Below are positions 22,575 through 33,995 of a stretch of DNA of 64,000 bases, in pieces (position 1 is the first letter of the stretch; each line of letters starts with the position of its first letter). This stretch comes from Aphrocallistes beatrix (taxonomy: Eukaryota > Porifera > Hexactinellida > Sceptrulophora > Aphrocallistidae), in contig OY725488.1 in assembly GCA_963281255.1 (NCBI GenBank), positions 5,615,524 to 5,679,523 on the forward strand, written 5' to 3'. Below the pieces are notes generated by a model. That model saw nothing but the letters and a program-made list of their open reading frames with translations, did no database searches and was not told the origin of the DNA. Made by a program: the position numbers and the translations under genes.

Positions 22575-25500
22575 ATGTCCTCCATCGAACTGGTGCTCAC
22601 GGAGCAGATCATCACGACATGGAGCAGCGAGGGTCGTAGCAAGCTTCTATCCCTGGCTAAGACGCATTGGAAGGGAACGACCGAAGAGAAAGGCAGCTCA
22701 TCTCAATTCCGTTCTATCCTCTATTTCCTGTGCCAGCAGACTCCCAATGGTAAGTTGAAGCAGGAAGAAGTCATCGCCTTCCTACTGGCGTTCCTCAAAC
22801 AGAAGGAAGTGCTGGTGGACAGGGAGCTGTTCCAGTCTTGTCTGGTCGACATCCTCTGCGTACTGGACGTGGAAGTGAGCTGCGTGCGGGACTACAAGAC
22901 GAAGAAGGCCTCTTTCTGTAGACTGCTGAAGGAGCTGGTCGAACGGAAGCTGCTGTCTGAACCTCTGCTCAAGGAAAGACTCGACTTCGAGACCCTGGAG
23001 CCGATAGGTGAGAATTGGCTCCCTCCCGCGCACTAGAGTTGTGCACTGACCTTGTTCACCTCAGGTGTTGTGACCAGTGCGAAGGCCTTCAGTCAGAAGT
23101 ACGTCCGCACGAAGACGCACCTCTTCTACAAGCAGCAGAAGTTCAACTTGTTCCGAGAGGAGAATGAGGGCTACGCGAAGCTGGCGGTGGAGCTGGAGTT
23201 CGCTACTCGCGTCACTCAGGACCCCGTCCTCCTTCTCTCCCACGTGCAGGCCCTGATCGGACAGTTCTCCCTCGACCCCAACAGAGTGATGGACCTGATT
23301 CTCGAGGCAGCCGAATTCTATCCGCAGCACTTTGACTTTCTTGTAGAGTTCATACAGATGTACCCGAGTGGATCCGGCACCCTGTCACAGCTGCTCGCCT
23401 TCAAACTCTCGGGAATAAAGAACGGCGCAGACCAGGAACCCCCTCACAAGTTCTACAAACTCCTGGCTCTGGTGATTAAGAGCGGAGTGCTTTCGCTGAA
23501 TGAGATCTACCTCAACCTACTCCCAACGGACACTAACGTCTTCGATACACACCAGAAGGTACATTGCTTTATCATACTAGTAGCCAGTGTGCTGGAGGGA
23601 CATTACTTATAAGTGCGATTAGGTGCTGATTGAAGCTAAGAAGGACTCAAGAGCAACAGTGACAGTCCAGCTAGAGAACGCCCCTGACAAGAAGGAGCTT
23701 GCAGACCTGTTGGTTCCTGATCCGAACATCATTCCTCCCGACTACATGCTCTCGAACCAGAAGATATGTCTGCTGTATGCAATGCTCAGCATTGGGGACT
23801 GGGAGAACGCATCCCTGTGAGTGCCGATTCATACTCAAACTGTGTCTGTGAGTTATATGTGATACAAACATCTCCCAATAGAATATTCCAGAAACTTCCC
23901 GAGCACTACCCTGTGCTGTTCCCATCCATCAGAGAGATGCTCGTCTCTCTCATTGAGTTCTCCATAGAGCCCATATACAGGAAGTATGCACCCCGCCTGG
24001 TTAGAGGACGGGAGCTGGAGCAGCGCCACAATGTGTTCAGGTGACTTTATATCCACTCTCTAGTACTACACAGACGTAAGTATGAGAGTATCACTTCAAT
24101 GCGATATACTAACTAACAGGTACTCGACGTTTAAAGACCTGCAGCATTGCTACCACGTGTTCGAGATGTGCTCAGAGATAGGACCCTACATGGCACTGCA
24201 GCCGATCCTACTCATCAAGCTCATCAGAATTGGGCGGGCTTTCCTTAAAGAGTTCTACTCCCTTCCGACAAAGGAGCAGGGTGAATTCGTGAGTTTATGC
24301 TAAATTATGAAGTAATGTTTCTGTTTCAAAGAAAAGTGGTTGATGAGATGTTTATTCGTTAGGAACGCTGCTTCCAGTACTTTATCAACCTGATCGACGA
24401 GGTACTGTTCCCCAGTATCTCTCTGTCTGGAGCTAACTGCGGCCTGATGGAGGAGATGTGGAACATGATGAAGCTCTACCCCTACGAGATCAGGTGAATA
24501 CGGCCCTAGGCAGTCTAGCTGATACTGATCGTATTCACTGTATGCTGTATGATCAGGTACTCCATCTACGGAGCATGGAAGAACTCGTCGTACACCGCTA
24601 CTCCCATCATGATGCGCGCTAAAGCCATCGTGATCGAGAACCTGCGTTACAACATGAAGCGACTGACCAAGGACAACGCCAAACAGATCGGGAGGCAGCT
24701 GGGAAAGCTGGTGCATAGCAACTCGGGAGTTGTATTCGACTACCTCCTCTCTCAGATTCAGAAATTCGACAACCTCATCCAGCCTGTAGTCGACGCCATG
24801 AAGTTCCTGACTAACCTCTCATTCGACATGCTCTCCTACTGCATCATCGAGGCGCTCAGCAATCCGATGCGGGAGCGGATGAAGCAGGAAGACACGAACA
24901 TCTCTTCCTGGCTGCAGTGCCTGGCTACCTTCACTGGCACCCTTTTCAGGAAGTGCTACTCCCTCGGACTCACTGGTATGAACTGTCTAGCCATAGCAGA
25001 GATTTCTATCCCATTTGTGCTAGAATCAAAATATGTATAATATATTCACCTGACCCTGGGACTAACGAGTTAATTTTTGTATAAGTGAAATTGCTCAGAG
25101 CAAGAAAATTTGTGATTTTATAGTGATATTTCCAGCATATTTTCTCAGATTATATCATAAAACAAGAAAGTGATAATTGAGTTCTCATAAGATGTGCTGA
25201 TGTTCCTTGAGTCACCGTTTGGGTTCTAATTCAAACACACCTGTCACCGTGTAGTGTTATCTGTTGCCAGGTCTGATCCAGTACGTAACGAATCAGCTGA
25301 AGTCAGGCAAGAGCTTCGACCTGCTGGTCCTGAAGGAGGTGGTGCAGAAGATGTCCGGGATAGACATTTCAGAGGACACCACGGACAGTCACATCGAGGC
25401 GATGCTGGGCGGGGAACTGCTCCGATCTGAAGCAGGGCACTTCTCTCAGATCCGAAACATTAAGCGCTCTTCCACACGCCTCAGAGAGACGTTAGTGGAG

Positions 25501-28500
25501 GAGCACCTCGGACTCCCGCTCTGTCTCCTCATGGCACAGCACAGGTGCTCTTCAATCAATTAGAATAGCTGCGTATTCCAGTGCATGAGTCTAGAGCTCT
25601 GTAGGAACTTGTTGATGTTTAAAGACGAGACAGAGTACCACTGTAAGCTGCTGTCACACCTCTATGATCAGTGCCAGGACACTCTGGTGCAGTTCATTGA
25701 CTTCATGTCGTGCCACCTGTCACCTGAGGAGTACACACTGCACGTACCGGGACTCAACGAGTTGGCGAGCAAGTACCACATAGGAGCGGACGCCGCCTTC
25801 TACCTCCTGAGACCCGCCATCAACCACAGGATCAGGACGAACCTCCTCAAACTCCAGAAAGATATGGAATCCAATTCTGAGAAACCTAAGGTCTCTACTG
25901 TTTATGCCTGGATCTAATCTAATACAAGTACAAGCTAGAATCATTTATTTTTAAGCTCTCTTTCTTTTAGATAAACTTCGCTCTCGCTAAGAATCTGTAC
26001 ATCGAGTCTGTGGATCTGTCCCTCTCAGGAATACTCTCCGACACCAAGCTGCTCTACCCGGACAAGGTGTGGGAGGATATCACAGTGCACCTGTTCGTGA
26101 CCTTCTGGTCGCTCGCTCCCTATGACGTCATCACTCCAGTTGAAAAATACGAGGGTGAAATGTCGAGAATCAAAAGCGTATGTGATTGAAGTTATTCCAT
26201 TGACGTATACGTATGCTAGTAGTATTATACTGTACCGTGCCGCTTTTAGTTGAAACAAGATGTCGAGAATAACCACGAGCTGAACAGCAGCAAGAAGAAG
26301 AAGGAACAGGAGCGGTTCCAGATCATGATCGACAAGCTCCAGGAAGAGCTGCGACAGCAGGCTGAGAACCACAAACTTGTGCTAGCGCGGATCGACCACG
26401 AGAAGAGCACCTACTTCAACACTAACGTCACGCGCAACCGCAGCATCACCCAGTTCCTGCAGCTGTGCATCTTCCCTCGCTGCTGCTTCACCATGACGGA
26501 CGCTCTGTTCTGTGCTCAGTTCGTGTTGCGGTTACACGAGCAGAAAACGCCTCACTTCTCCACGCTACTCTTCTACGACAGAGTCTTCTCCGACATCTCC
26601 TACACCGTCACCTGCTGCACTGAGAATGAGACACGGAGGTACGGAAAGTTCCTACAGGCCGTGCTCAGCACTATCAGCAGGTGGCACGAGAGCAGATCTA
26701 CCTACGAGGTACCCATGCATGCACTAGTCGCTTGCTTTATAGAGAACCTTGAACGCATTCTTAGTTCTATAAGTTAGTTCACTGACCTAGTCGTACAATT
26801 TATTAGTCACTAAATATCAATAATTATACACGTTTCCTGTGTAGGGTTGTAAAGGGTGGAAAACTTTCCGGGAATATTCCCAGGAATTTATAAGACCTGG
26901 AAATTTTCGGGAATTTTGAGAATTTTCGTTTTTCTTTAATAATGAGAAATATTCAAAGATTTTACTGTGCCGACTATAATTTTGTATAGTGGCCCAGTTC
27001 TAAAATGCATTATTTTGTTTGTTTGTTTGTATTTCAATAGACCTTGTCCTGGCTACACCATTATACATTAAATTTGGCAAGTAGATATGAAAAGTCCATC
27101 TAATTTGCATCTCGGTATACGATTTCCAATCAACCACAATATTTGTGGGTTCAATCTTTTGAATTGTAATGTCATTCACGAGAATCACAAGATTCAGAAC
27201 AATTATTGCCAATATACTTTTCATATCAATGAGTTTAAATAAAATTCGGTTAAAATTTGTCAGATATTTATTGACTAGAGCTGTAGCCAATATATTATTA
27301 TAAGCTACTAGAAGCTTCTGTTTATCTCCTATCAGTTTTAACTTAATAACTAGTCAGAAACGTATTGCTAGACTATTTGATAAGTTTCTCGATTGTTATA
27401 CGTATATAGAAGAATCGGATAACTTATACTTACAACTAGTATTCGATTTTATATTACATTTATTATTGATCCATCTTGAATCAGTTCGGCACTGGTTGTA
27501 TAATTTACTTTTTTTTTACATTTTCCTTTATTCTTTGAGTATTTAGAGGCAAATAAAGAAAGGTTTTAATTGAATTCAATTTATTTTCCTCAGAGAAATG
27601 CCTCGGAAACAATCAGATTTATTTAAACACTATGCAGAAATTTCCAGGTTTTATAAATTCCCGGAAAGTTTCCACATTTGAAAATTCCAGGGAATTTTGC
27701 AACCCTATTCCTGTGACATGATTCTTTTTACTCATACATGTAGTTTACTAAATCAGATAGTATTTATCTTGTTACACGACTCTATTTCTAGACCTAATTT
27801 CAACTAGTGAAATTAAACTTGTTCTTCCACTAGAGAGAATGTTCCAACACACCCGGATTTGTGAGCATGATCAGGACGAGTAGCGATGCGAACGAGAGAA
27901 CTCTCGATTTCGAGAACTTCCGTCATATATGTTTCAAGTGGCATTTCAAAATCACCAAATCACTTGTCATCTGTCTGGAATCCAAGGACTACATCCAAAT
28001 AAGGAATGCACTCATCATTCTAACAAAGCTATTACCTCAATACCCAAAGGTTGCACATTGGCATTGCTATTAATTAAGAAGTTAAGTTGAATTGATTGCA
28101 TCCGAGCTGTGTAGGTCCACCATCTGAGCGCGGCACTGGAGAAGAGGGTAGATAAGATCAAAGATGACGAGAAAGGCAGCCGAGACGATCTGTTCATAAT
28201 TGCATCTTCCTACATCGGCAAGCTCAAGAATCACAAGAACAATTTGCTATCGGAAGGAGAGTATCACAAGAAAGATGAGCGAGCTAACGAGTCGAAAAGA
28301 GATGGCCTTAGGTAGATATATTCTATGAACGTTTTAAAATATTTTAAAGTTTACAATTGACTCCGCTTAATCGGGTGACATCGATTATCGATATTTTGAC
28401 TTGATTAAACAGAGTTCCCAATTAACCGATGTAATGGATTATTTGCTTTTATGTATGGAAACTATTCTTGACCCAATTAACCGATGGCTCAATTAAGCGG

Positions 28501-29276
28501 AGTCTACTATATTTTAAATGTTTATAACTCAGCCTGCGAGAGGATAAAGAGCGGAGTAAAACCTCTACCAATTCGACTCAGTTCAACTCGAAACATTCCA
28601 AATCCGACGATTCGCAGTCTCACAAGACCCGCGCCAACCCTAGCTCCCAACCTAACAGCAATGCGAACCAAGGATCTAAGGAACCATCTGCTAACTCCAA
28701 CAGCGCGTCTCGAAGCAACCACGAAGCGTACAGCAGAGACGGAGCGGAGAATGGGGAGGAGGCTGTCAGTGACAGAGACCCCAAACGGAGGAAGGTCGAG
28801 GCAAACGATAAAGAGAAGGAAATCAACCGAATCAGAGAGAGGAGGGATGACTTAGAAAAAGGTGAGTTTATTTATTTTTGGCTTATTTTTTCTTTATTAG
28901 GATGGCTAATATTCAATCTTTCGCAGAGAGAAAAGGTGAGAGAAAGCGCGAAAGGAGCAGGGAGTTGGAAATATCGACAGAGAGTTCGAAAGACGTAAAG
29001 CGAAAGCGTGATGAAGAGCAGCCCCCCAGCGGCGCAGAGGCATCCTCCAAAGAGTCTCATAGCGCCATAAGGACCCCCAAGCTCAGTATTAAGCGAGAGG
29101 CCCTGGCTCGTAAGGCCCACCCCTCTCCTTCCTCCAACTCCTCCAACCCGCCGAAGGAGGGCAAGCCTGCAGTGGTACAGAAGAAGCGAGACCCTCCCGA
29201 TGCTTACCCCAGAAAACACCTACCACCTCCTGAAGTGATGAGTCCACCTATCGTCACTCAGACCAAGAAGAAGTGA
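22575..29276 (+). CDS. THOC2: THO complex subunit 2, 15 exons
   Basis: THOC2 is the scaffold of the nuclear THO/TREX complex, coupling transcription to mRNA export. Exons, placed by GT-AG junctions that keep frame and homology: 22575-23007, 23065-23558, 23623-23816, 23882-24040, 24120-24288, 24363-24493, 24557-24975, 25271-25544, 25605-25890, 25971-26177, 26250-26708, 27834-28049, 28115-28311, 28533-28861, 28927-29276. They give about 1438 residues (human about 1590). Clear family stretches are [10 protein letters not shown] in exon 5, [20 protein letters not shown] and [17 protein letters not shown] in exon 11, and [19 protein letters not shown] in exon 12. Exons 14-15 encode the disordered basic tail (KRRKVE, KKK end). 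Most introns are 57-80 bp; intron 7 is about 295 bp. Intron 11 (1125 bp) is enlarged by a hAT MITE and intron 13 by a pogo-like MITE. A polyadenylation signal AATAAA lies at 29509-29514. Confidence 0.93.
26842..27707. mobile_element. hAT-type MITE in THOC2 intron 11
   Basis: This 866-bp element is bounded by an exact 8-bp target duplication TTCCTGTG (26834-26841 and 27708-27715). The ends are TAGGGTTGTAAA and, from the right, TAGGGTTGCAAA, with extended imperfect inverted repeats containing GGAAACTTTCCGGGAAT. No transposase is present; a 96-codon antisense frame inside has no recognisable domain. Confidence 0.9.
28354..28508. mobile_element. pogo/Tigger-like MITE in THOC2 intron 13
   Basis: About 155 bp flanked by TA. 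The ends read TTGACTCCGCTTAATCGG and, inverted, TAGACTCCGCTTAATTGAGC, with CAATTAACCGATG repeated inside. The TIR form and TA flank fit non-autonomous pogo elements. Confidence 0.65.
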
Positions 29277-29663
29277 CCCTTTGTAGACATTTGATAAGAT
29301 TTATTAGTTACGGCATTCTCTGGCAGAAGGACTTCTACTCGTTGAGGTTAGATTTCAAATTTTGAATTACTTAATGAAGACTGCTGATCTCCAAATTCTG
29401 ATTTATTCGCTTTCTCTCACTCTTCGTTGTAGTGCTTGCCTTCAATTAATTAACAAATTCCGATATTTTCCTACACTCACTGCACTGAGAACTAACTAAT
29501 CTATCTTTAATAAAGTTTTGTTATATTAACATACTGCTTGGATCATAAAATATATTACAACACTGGCATCAATCAAACTCAGTTGTATCCACAGATAATT
29601 CCCTTACCTTCTTCCTTGTATGGAATTTATTGCACCTAGCGCACTTTACAATATAGAATTGTT
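29277..29663. other. THOC2 3' end and CHM promoter interval
   Basis: 387 bp holding the AATAAA signal at 29509-29514. No other feature was recognised. Confidence 0.5.
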
Positions 29664-31697
29664 ATGGCGTATGTTTCGAGTGAAGAATTAGGAAAGAAAT
29701 TTGACGTTATCGTCTATGGCACAGGGCTAACTGAATCGATTCTATCTGCGGCTCTATCTCGCAATGGCGTGTCTGTCCTGCACATTGACGCGAATCACTT
29801 CTACGGAGGAGAGTGGGGCAGTTTGATGTATCGTGAGTTTATTGACTTCTGTGACTTAGCAACCTCACCACCTTCCGATCCCCAAATGGATAAATCAGAA
29901 CCATCAGAGACTGATTCCAATTCCAAGCGATATTACCTTCACACCCGTGTCTCTTCTCTCTACGAGAATATGGTGCAGGAGTTTGTAGAGGCTCCTGACA
30001 CGCCCGTACCGGATGCCATGGGCTCTGTAGAGAATGTCCCGAGCACTGAGATACCTCCATTGGATAGCACCGCAACACTAGGTGTTACTCCCGAAGACAC
30101 AACAAGCGTTGATAACACAGATCCATCTGACGAAACAGTGACTACCAAAACCATCCCGCAAGACCTCTCCGAAGAGGTTCCGCAGTCTCTACTTGAATCT
30201 GAGTCTCCCCAAGCAACCAAGAAAGATATTGAGAGTGAAAATGTTCCTTCTATTTCTGATGCGAGTCTAGCACCATCTGAGACTCCCGAGTCCCCCACTC
30301 ACCCCGAACAAGACCAAGTTACTCCTGCAGCGCCAAACCCTGTTCCGATCGTAAAGCCAGTTCCAGAGGGGCCTCTCCTCTCCTGGACAGAGCTCAAGTC
30401 CCAATACAGAATGTTCACGTTCGATCTCTGGCCCAAGCTCATCTACGCGACAGACCCGTTCGTGGACATGATCGTCAGGTCCACTGTGACCAAGTACCTC
30501 GAGTTCAAAGCTGTCAACAAAATAGTCACAGTCCTTGGCGGCGAGCTGACCTCAGTGCCCGCCTCTCGAGCTGACGTGTTCACGAGCAAGACCGTGAGTG
30601 TGCTGGAGAAGAGGCTGCTCATGAGGTTCGTGAGCTTCGTGATGGACATGGAGAAGAATTCAGAAGAAGTTGACAAGTTCCGAGGTCTCCCGTTCTCTCA
30701 GCTGTTAGAGCACATGAATCTGAATGCGAAGCTGTGCGCACTCATTCAGAGCTCCATAGCACAGGTGGATTCTGATGCGCTGACTGAGACTGGCCTGGAA
30801 AGATCCAGGTTCTACCTCCAGTCCATCGGGAAATACAGCAACTCCCCATTCCTGTGGCCGGTGTACGGGATAGGAGAGCTGCCACAGGCCTTCTGTCGCA
30901 TGTCTGCGGTGTTCGGGGGTGTTTATATGCTGAGGAAAGAGATCCAGTACCTGGAGGTTGTAGAGTCTGGTGGAGTGAGCAGATGCTGTTCTGTCCGTGA
31001 CAATGAGAGTACTACGTTCTCTTGTAAACACGTTATCCTCGGCGCCTCATTCGTTCCTAGCATCGCCCCCACTGCTCGCTACAGCAGAGCCATCCTTGCC
31101 ACTAACAGAAAGCTGTCGCCTGCTCACTGCTCTGACGTCAGATCAGATGTAGGCTTCATTACAGTGCCTAGCCATACGTTAGGTCCAGAGCAGCCGCACA
31201 CTGTCAAGGTCATAGAGCTATCACCTTACTCCCAGTCTGTGCCGGAGAGGTGCTACCTGGTCCACCTCACCTCTCTTGCCCGCCTAACCGCCAGAGAAGA
31301 CCTCCTCCCAGTTGTCAATTTTCTCTTCCACAACACCTCGGATCAGTCAGATTTGCCTCCTAAGCCTAAGGTACTCTACGCCATCTACTACAACTACAAC
31401 AGCAGACAGGTACCTCCAGAGAACAGGTCTCACATAGCCGAAAACGTACACCTGATATCCAGCCCTGACACCCAGCCATCCTACCAGGAGTTATTGTCAG
31501 AGGCAAAGGAAGTGTTTGAGAGAATCTGTCCAGGCGATGACTTCCTCCCCCCTCCTCCAGACCTAGAGGATATCATCTACGAGTCTCCCTCACCAGACCC
31601 CACTCAGGAGAAAGAAGGAAACGAGGGAGAAGATCCCGCGAGTCCAATTAATGGAGGCAACACTGAGTTGTTGAATGCAGACTCAGATGAAAAATAA
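29664..31697 (+). CDS. CHM: Rab escort protein (REP1/choroideremia family), intronless
   Basis: REP presents newly made Rab GTPases to geranylgeranyl transferase II in the cytosol and delivers them to membranes. The 677-residue single exon starts with the GDI/REP dinucleotide fold: FDVIVYGTGLTESILSAALS followed by HIDANHFYGGEWG. Other conserved blocks are SRADVFTSKTVSVLEKRLLM, SIGKYSNSPFLWPVYGIGEL and CRMSAVFGGVYMLR. The C-terminal PGDDFLPPPPDLEDI matches human REP1. An acidic, Ser/Pro/Thr-rich insert (about residues 80-240) lies where REPs, unlike RabGDIs, carry their variable insertion. This and the length point to REP and not GDI. Length is close to human CHM (653 aa). Confidence 0.95.
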   Translation: MAYVSSEELGKKFDVIVYGTGLTESILSAALSRNGVSVLHIDANHFYGGEWGSLMYREFIDFCDLATSPPSDPQMDKSEPSETDSNSKRYYLHTRVSSLYENMVQEFVEAPDTPVPDAMGSVENVPSTEIPPLDSTATLGVTPEDTTSVDNTDPSDETVTTKTIPQDLSEEVPQSLLESESPQATKKDIESENVPSISDASLAPSETPESPTHPEQDQVTPAAPNPVPIVKPVPEGPLLSWTELKSQYRMFTFDLWPKLIYATDPFVDMIVRSTVTKYLEFKAVNKIVTVLGGELTSVPASRADVFTSKTVSVLEKRLLMRFVSFVMDMEKNSEEVDKFRGLPFSQLLEHMNLNAKLCALIQSSIAQVDSDALTETGLERSRFYLQSIGKYSNSPFLWPVYGIGELPQAFCRMSAVFGGVYMLRKEIQYLEVVESGGVSRCCSVRDNESTTFSCKHVILGASFVPSIAPTARYSRAILATNRKLSPAHCSDVRSDVGFITVPSHTLGPEQPHTVKVIELSPYSQSVPERCYLVHLTSLARLTAREDLLPVVNFLFHNTSDQSDLPPKPKVLYAIYYNYNSRQVPPENRSHIAENVHLISSPDTQPSYQELLSEAKEVFERICPGDDFLPPPPDLEDIIYESPSPDPTQEKEGNEGEDPASPINGGNTELLNADSDEK

Positions 31698-31891
31698 CGC
31701 ATATTTCTTGTATCTAGACTTCACAGTGGCTTTTATTTCAGATGTATTATATTTCGGAAAATATTAATTTCTGTATTATTTGATTAGGAAGAAGGTCTCA
31801 CCATAGTTAGATGTAAATGTACGTCGAAAAAAAGAAACGATTGTTTACACCTATTGGTATATTAGTTTTCTTCGTACGAATGAGTGAATGA

Positions 31892-32326
31892 ATGTCGGAG
31901 ATAGCTTGTGAACATGATCCCTCTCCTCTGAAAGCTGTAGCTGCTCATCTGTTCAAGGAGTTATCTGAAGAGTGGGATACCGATGGGGAGGTTTCGGACG
32001 GTCTCCTGAGGGACCTACTCACCTTATTCCCTAACACCCTCCTGTCAGCTTTCGATTTGGTCGACCGTGAGGCCGTGAGCAAGCTCACTTCCCCTTCTGG
32101 TCGTTGTATCTATCAAGTGATGGGAATATCAGAGGAAAGCTACTCATGTTTACTTGAGGCGAATTACTGCCCATGTACCTCCTTCATGTATTCAGTTATT
32201 ACGAAGGGTGAAGCTATCATGTGTAAACATTTGCTCTCCGTACACCTCAGCATATCCCTCGGGAAAGTTTCACACACAGACTTATCCAATCACTTACTAA
32301 CTACCTCACTTGCAAACTTGTTATGA
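31892..32326 (+). CDS. ZSWIM7: SWIM-type zinc finger protein 7 (SWS1)
   Basis: SWS1 works with SWSAP1 in the Shu complex that promotes RAD51 filament formation in homologous recombination, including meiosis. The protein is 144 residues, intronless, and close to the human length of 140. The block ALDLVDR (here AFDLVDR), then SPSGRCIYQVMG and the SWIM ligand set C-x-C...C-x-H (CPCTSFMYSVITKGEAIMCK followed by HLL) identify it. A three-codon upstream frame (ATG at 31880) ends just before the main start and may modulate translation. It starts 194 bp after CHM on the same strand. Confidence 0.93.
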   Translation: MSEIACEHDPSPLKAVAAHLFKELSEEWDTDGEVSDGLLRDLLTLFPNTLLSAFDLVDREAVSKLTSPSGRCIYQVMGISEESYSCLLEANYCPCTSFMYSVITKGEAIMCKHLLSVHLSISLGKVSHTDLSNHLLTTSLANLL

Positions 32327-32377
32327 TGCATACTTTGTGATATATTTAGCTGTGATATTGCCTCGAAGGTGATGCAT

Positions 32378-32445
32378 ATGTTGCAGTTTATAGCCGTGTC
32401 TGCCGTGCACGCGTGCGCATCAGGCACAGCCATAAACTGCAACAT
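32378..32445. repeat. 68-nt hairpin (pre-miRNA-sized inverted repeat)
   Basis: Arms ATGTTGCAGTTTATAGCCGT... and ...CATAAACTGCAACAT pair over about 25 bp with two mismatches and one wobble, around an 18-nt GC-rich loop. It lies 50 bp after ZSWIM7. Expression is unknown. It may be a tiny foldback element or a small-RNA precursor. Confidence 0.6.
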
Positions 32446-32496
32446 TAATTTTAAACTTCATAGATTAATCAATTCCTTGCTGTCTTTTTATAGTCA

Positions 32497-33045
32497 ACAA
32501 CGCGCTTCGCTTGCTTGCGCTGCGCGGCTGGCGGACACTTCGTGTCCGCCGGAGGCTCCCTTCGGTCGCCTGGAGGTGACATTGGTTAATTAAACGGGAT
32601 ATATCATCTCTAAATATGTCCATCTTAGTTTTAAAATCGATATCTCGAAAAAACACCAAATTTGTCACTTTTTAAAATTTTGATGAGTAATGATGATGTC
32701 ATAGCAAAGTGGTGAGTCATCATTTTTTAATGATAGTTGCATCATATGTGAGACGTTAATATACAGATTCTATCAAAATTTCAGCCTTCTATCTCCTATA
32801 ATGGCTGAGTTATGCCCGAATAACTGTATTGCTTAACTTTTAAAAATGTGACGTCATAATTCAATGATGAGTCAACATTTTGCTCTGAGCTCAGAACTTA
32901 CTGGAGCCATAGCCAAAAGACTCCCACATGCCAAAAATCAGCTTTTTACGCCTGGCAGTTTCTTCAATCAATTCGTTACAGATAGATAGATATATATATA
33001 TATACACAAACAAACAAACAATAATCGAGTTTTAATAGTAAGGAT
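32497..33045 (-). mobile_element. CRE/AP-1 MITE family, near-full copy D
   Basis: About 550 bp. It runs from the GC-rich end (CGCGCTTCGCTTGCTTGCGC, then GGCGGACACTTCGTGTCCGCC) through the ATGGCTGAGTTATGCCCGAA box and the TGACGTCA at 32849-32856 to a TA-rich tract. It ends in the terminus TCGAGTTTTAATAGTAAGGA. Confidence 0.85.
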
Positions 33046-33313
33046 ATTCCAAGAGTGTATTTCTAAAAATTTACATCATCATAGTATAAATTATATACCC
33101 TGCCTCCCCATGAGTAGTTTATATTAATATAATGCAGATATCGATCTGGAGGGTCCTCTCCCCCTGCCCCACCCCCAATCAAATACCTAGCAGAGGTATC
33201 TGGGATCCAATTTATCCTGACATAAAAATATTTTAAAAAATTGAAAATACGTGCATTGGTACAGCCAAATCTGTGGCGGATTATCTCAAATACTACGTTT
33301 ATAATATATGTAG

Positions 33314-33753
33314 CAGGGCCGGATTAAGGCAGGGCAAACGGGGCACTTGCCCCGGAATCCGCACATACTTAGGGGGTGAGGACCTTCAAAAACAGGGGTG
33401 TTGCCCGTGTTGGAAGGGGGGGACCTCACCACAAATTTGCCAGGGGCTGCATAGTTAGTGTGCAAATGATATGGCAAGATTGTTTGATTGAAAATATATT
33501 TTGTGTATTATTGCTTTTGCTGTTTGGGTTAGATTGTAGCTTCGAAATTCGGATCGATTCAAGGGTGAGGGGTCGGTTGAAACCTTACGCTTCTTAACCG
33601 CCAAAAAGTACGTGAACACATTTTCTAGATATTTCATGTATTCACGTATTTTATTAATATTAGAATGTTAATAGAAATAGTACTACCAACTATTCAAACT
33701 ATTATTGTACTTTGTACAATTTCTGGGCCCCCACAATTATATATCAGGTCCTG
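33314..33753. mobile_element. hAT-type MITE
   Basis: 440 bp flanked by an exact 8-bp duplication ATATGTAG (33306-33313 and 33754-33761). The ends are CAGGGCCGGAT and, inverted, CAGGACCTGAT. It has G/C runs typical of hAT subterminal regions and no coding sequence. Confidence 0.85.
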
Positions 33754-33995
33754 ATATGTAGTAATATAGTACAAATGAATTGGTGCATGAAAATTACGGC
33801 GTATTATACGGTTTGGCAGATTATTCAAGTGGCACTGTACATCATTTCTCACTTGTTATTCTTGGCGCACACGTATATATAGAAAAGAATAACAGACAAC
33901 AATATACATGCTAAGCTAAATCCACAGTAAAAAGGGATCTAGCAATCCTACAAGAGTACAGATGCAGTTTACTACAAATACTATAAACATTCCGT
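33754..33995. other. Ferritin 3' flank
   Basis: AT-rich sequence of about 240 bp after the ferritin stop. No feature was recognised. Confidence 0.4.

Noticed and set aside
25582-25604. Alternative THOC2 exon 9 start at 25582 after TTCCAG
   Set aside because: It breaks the reading frame; the acceptor CTGTAG at 25601-25604 restores frame and the conserved AQHR-N junction.
26123-26130. TGACGTCA in THOC2 exon 10 (and 31133-31140 in CHM)
   Set aside because: Coding sequence not part of the MITE family; expected by chance.
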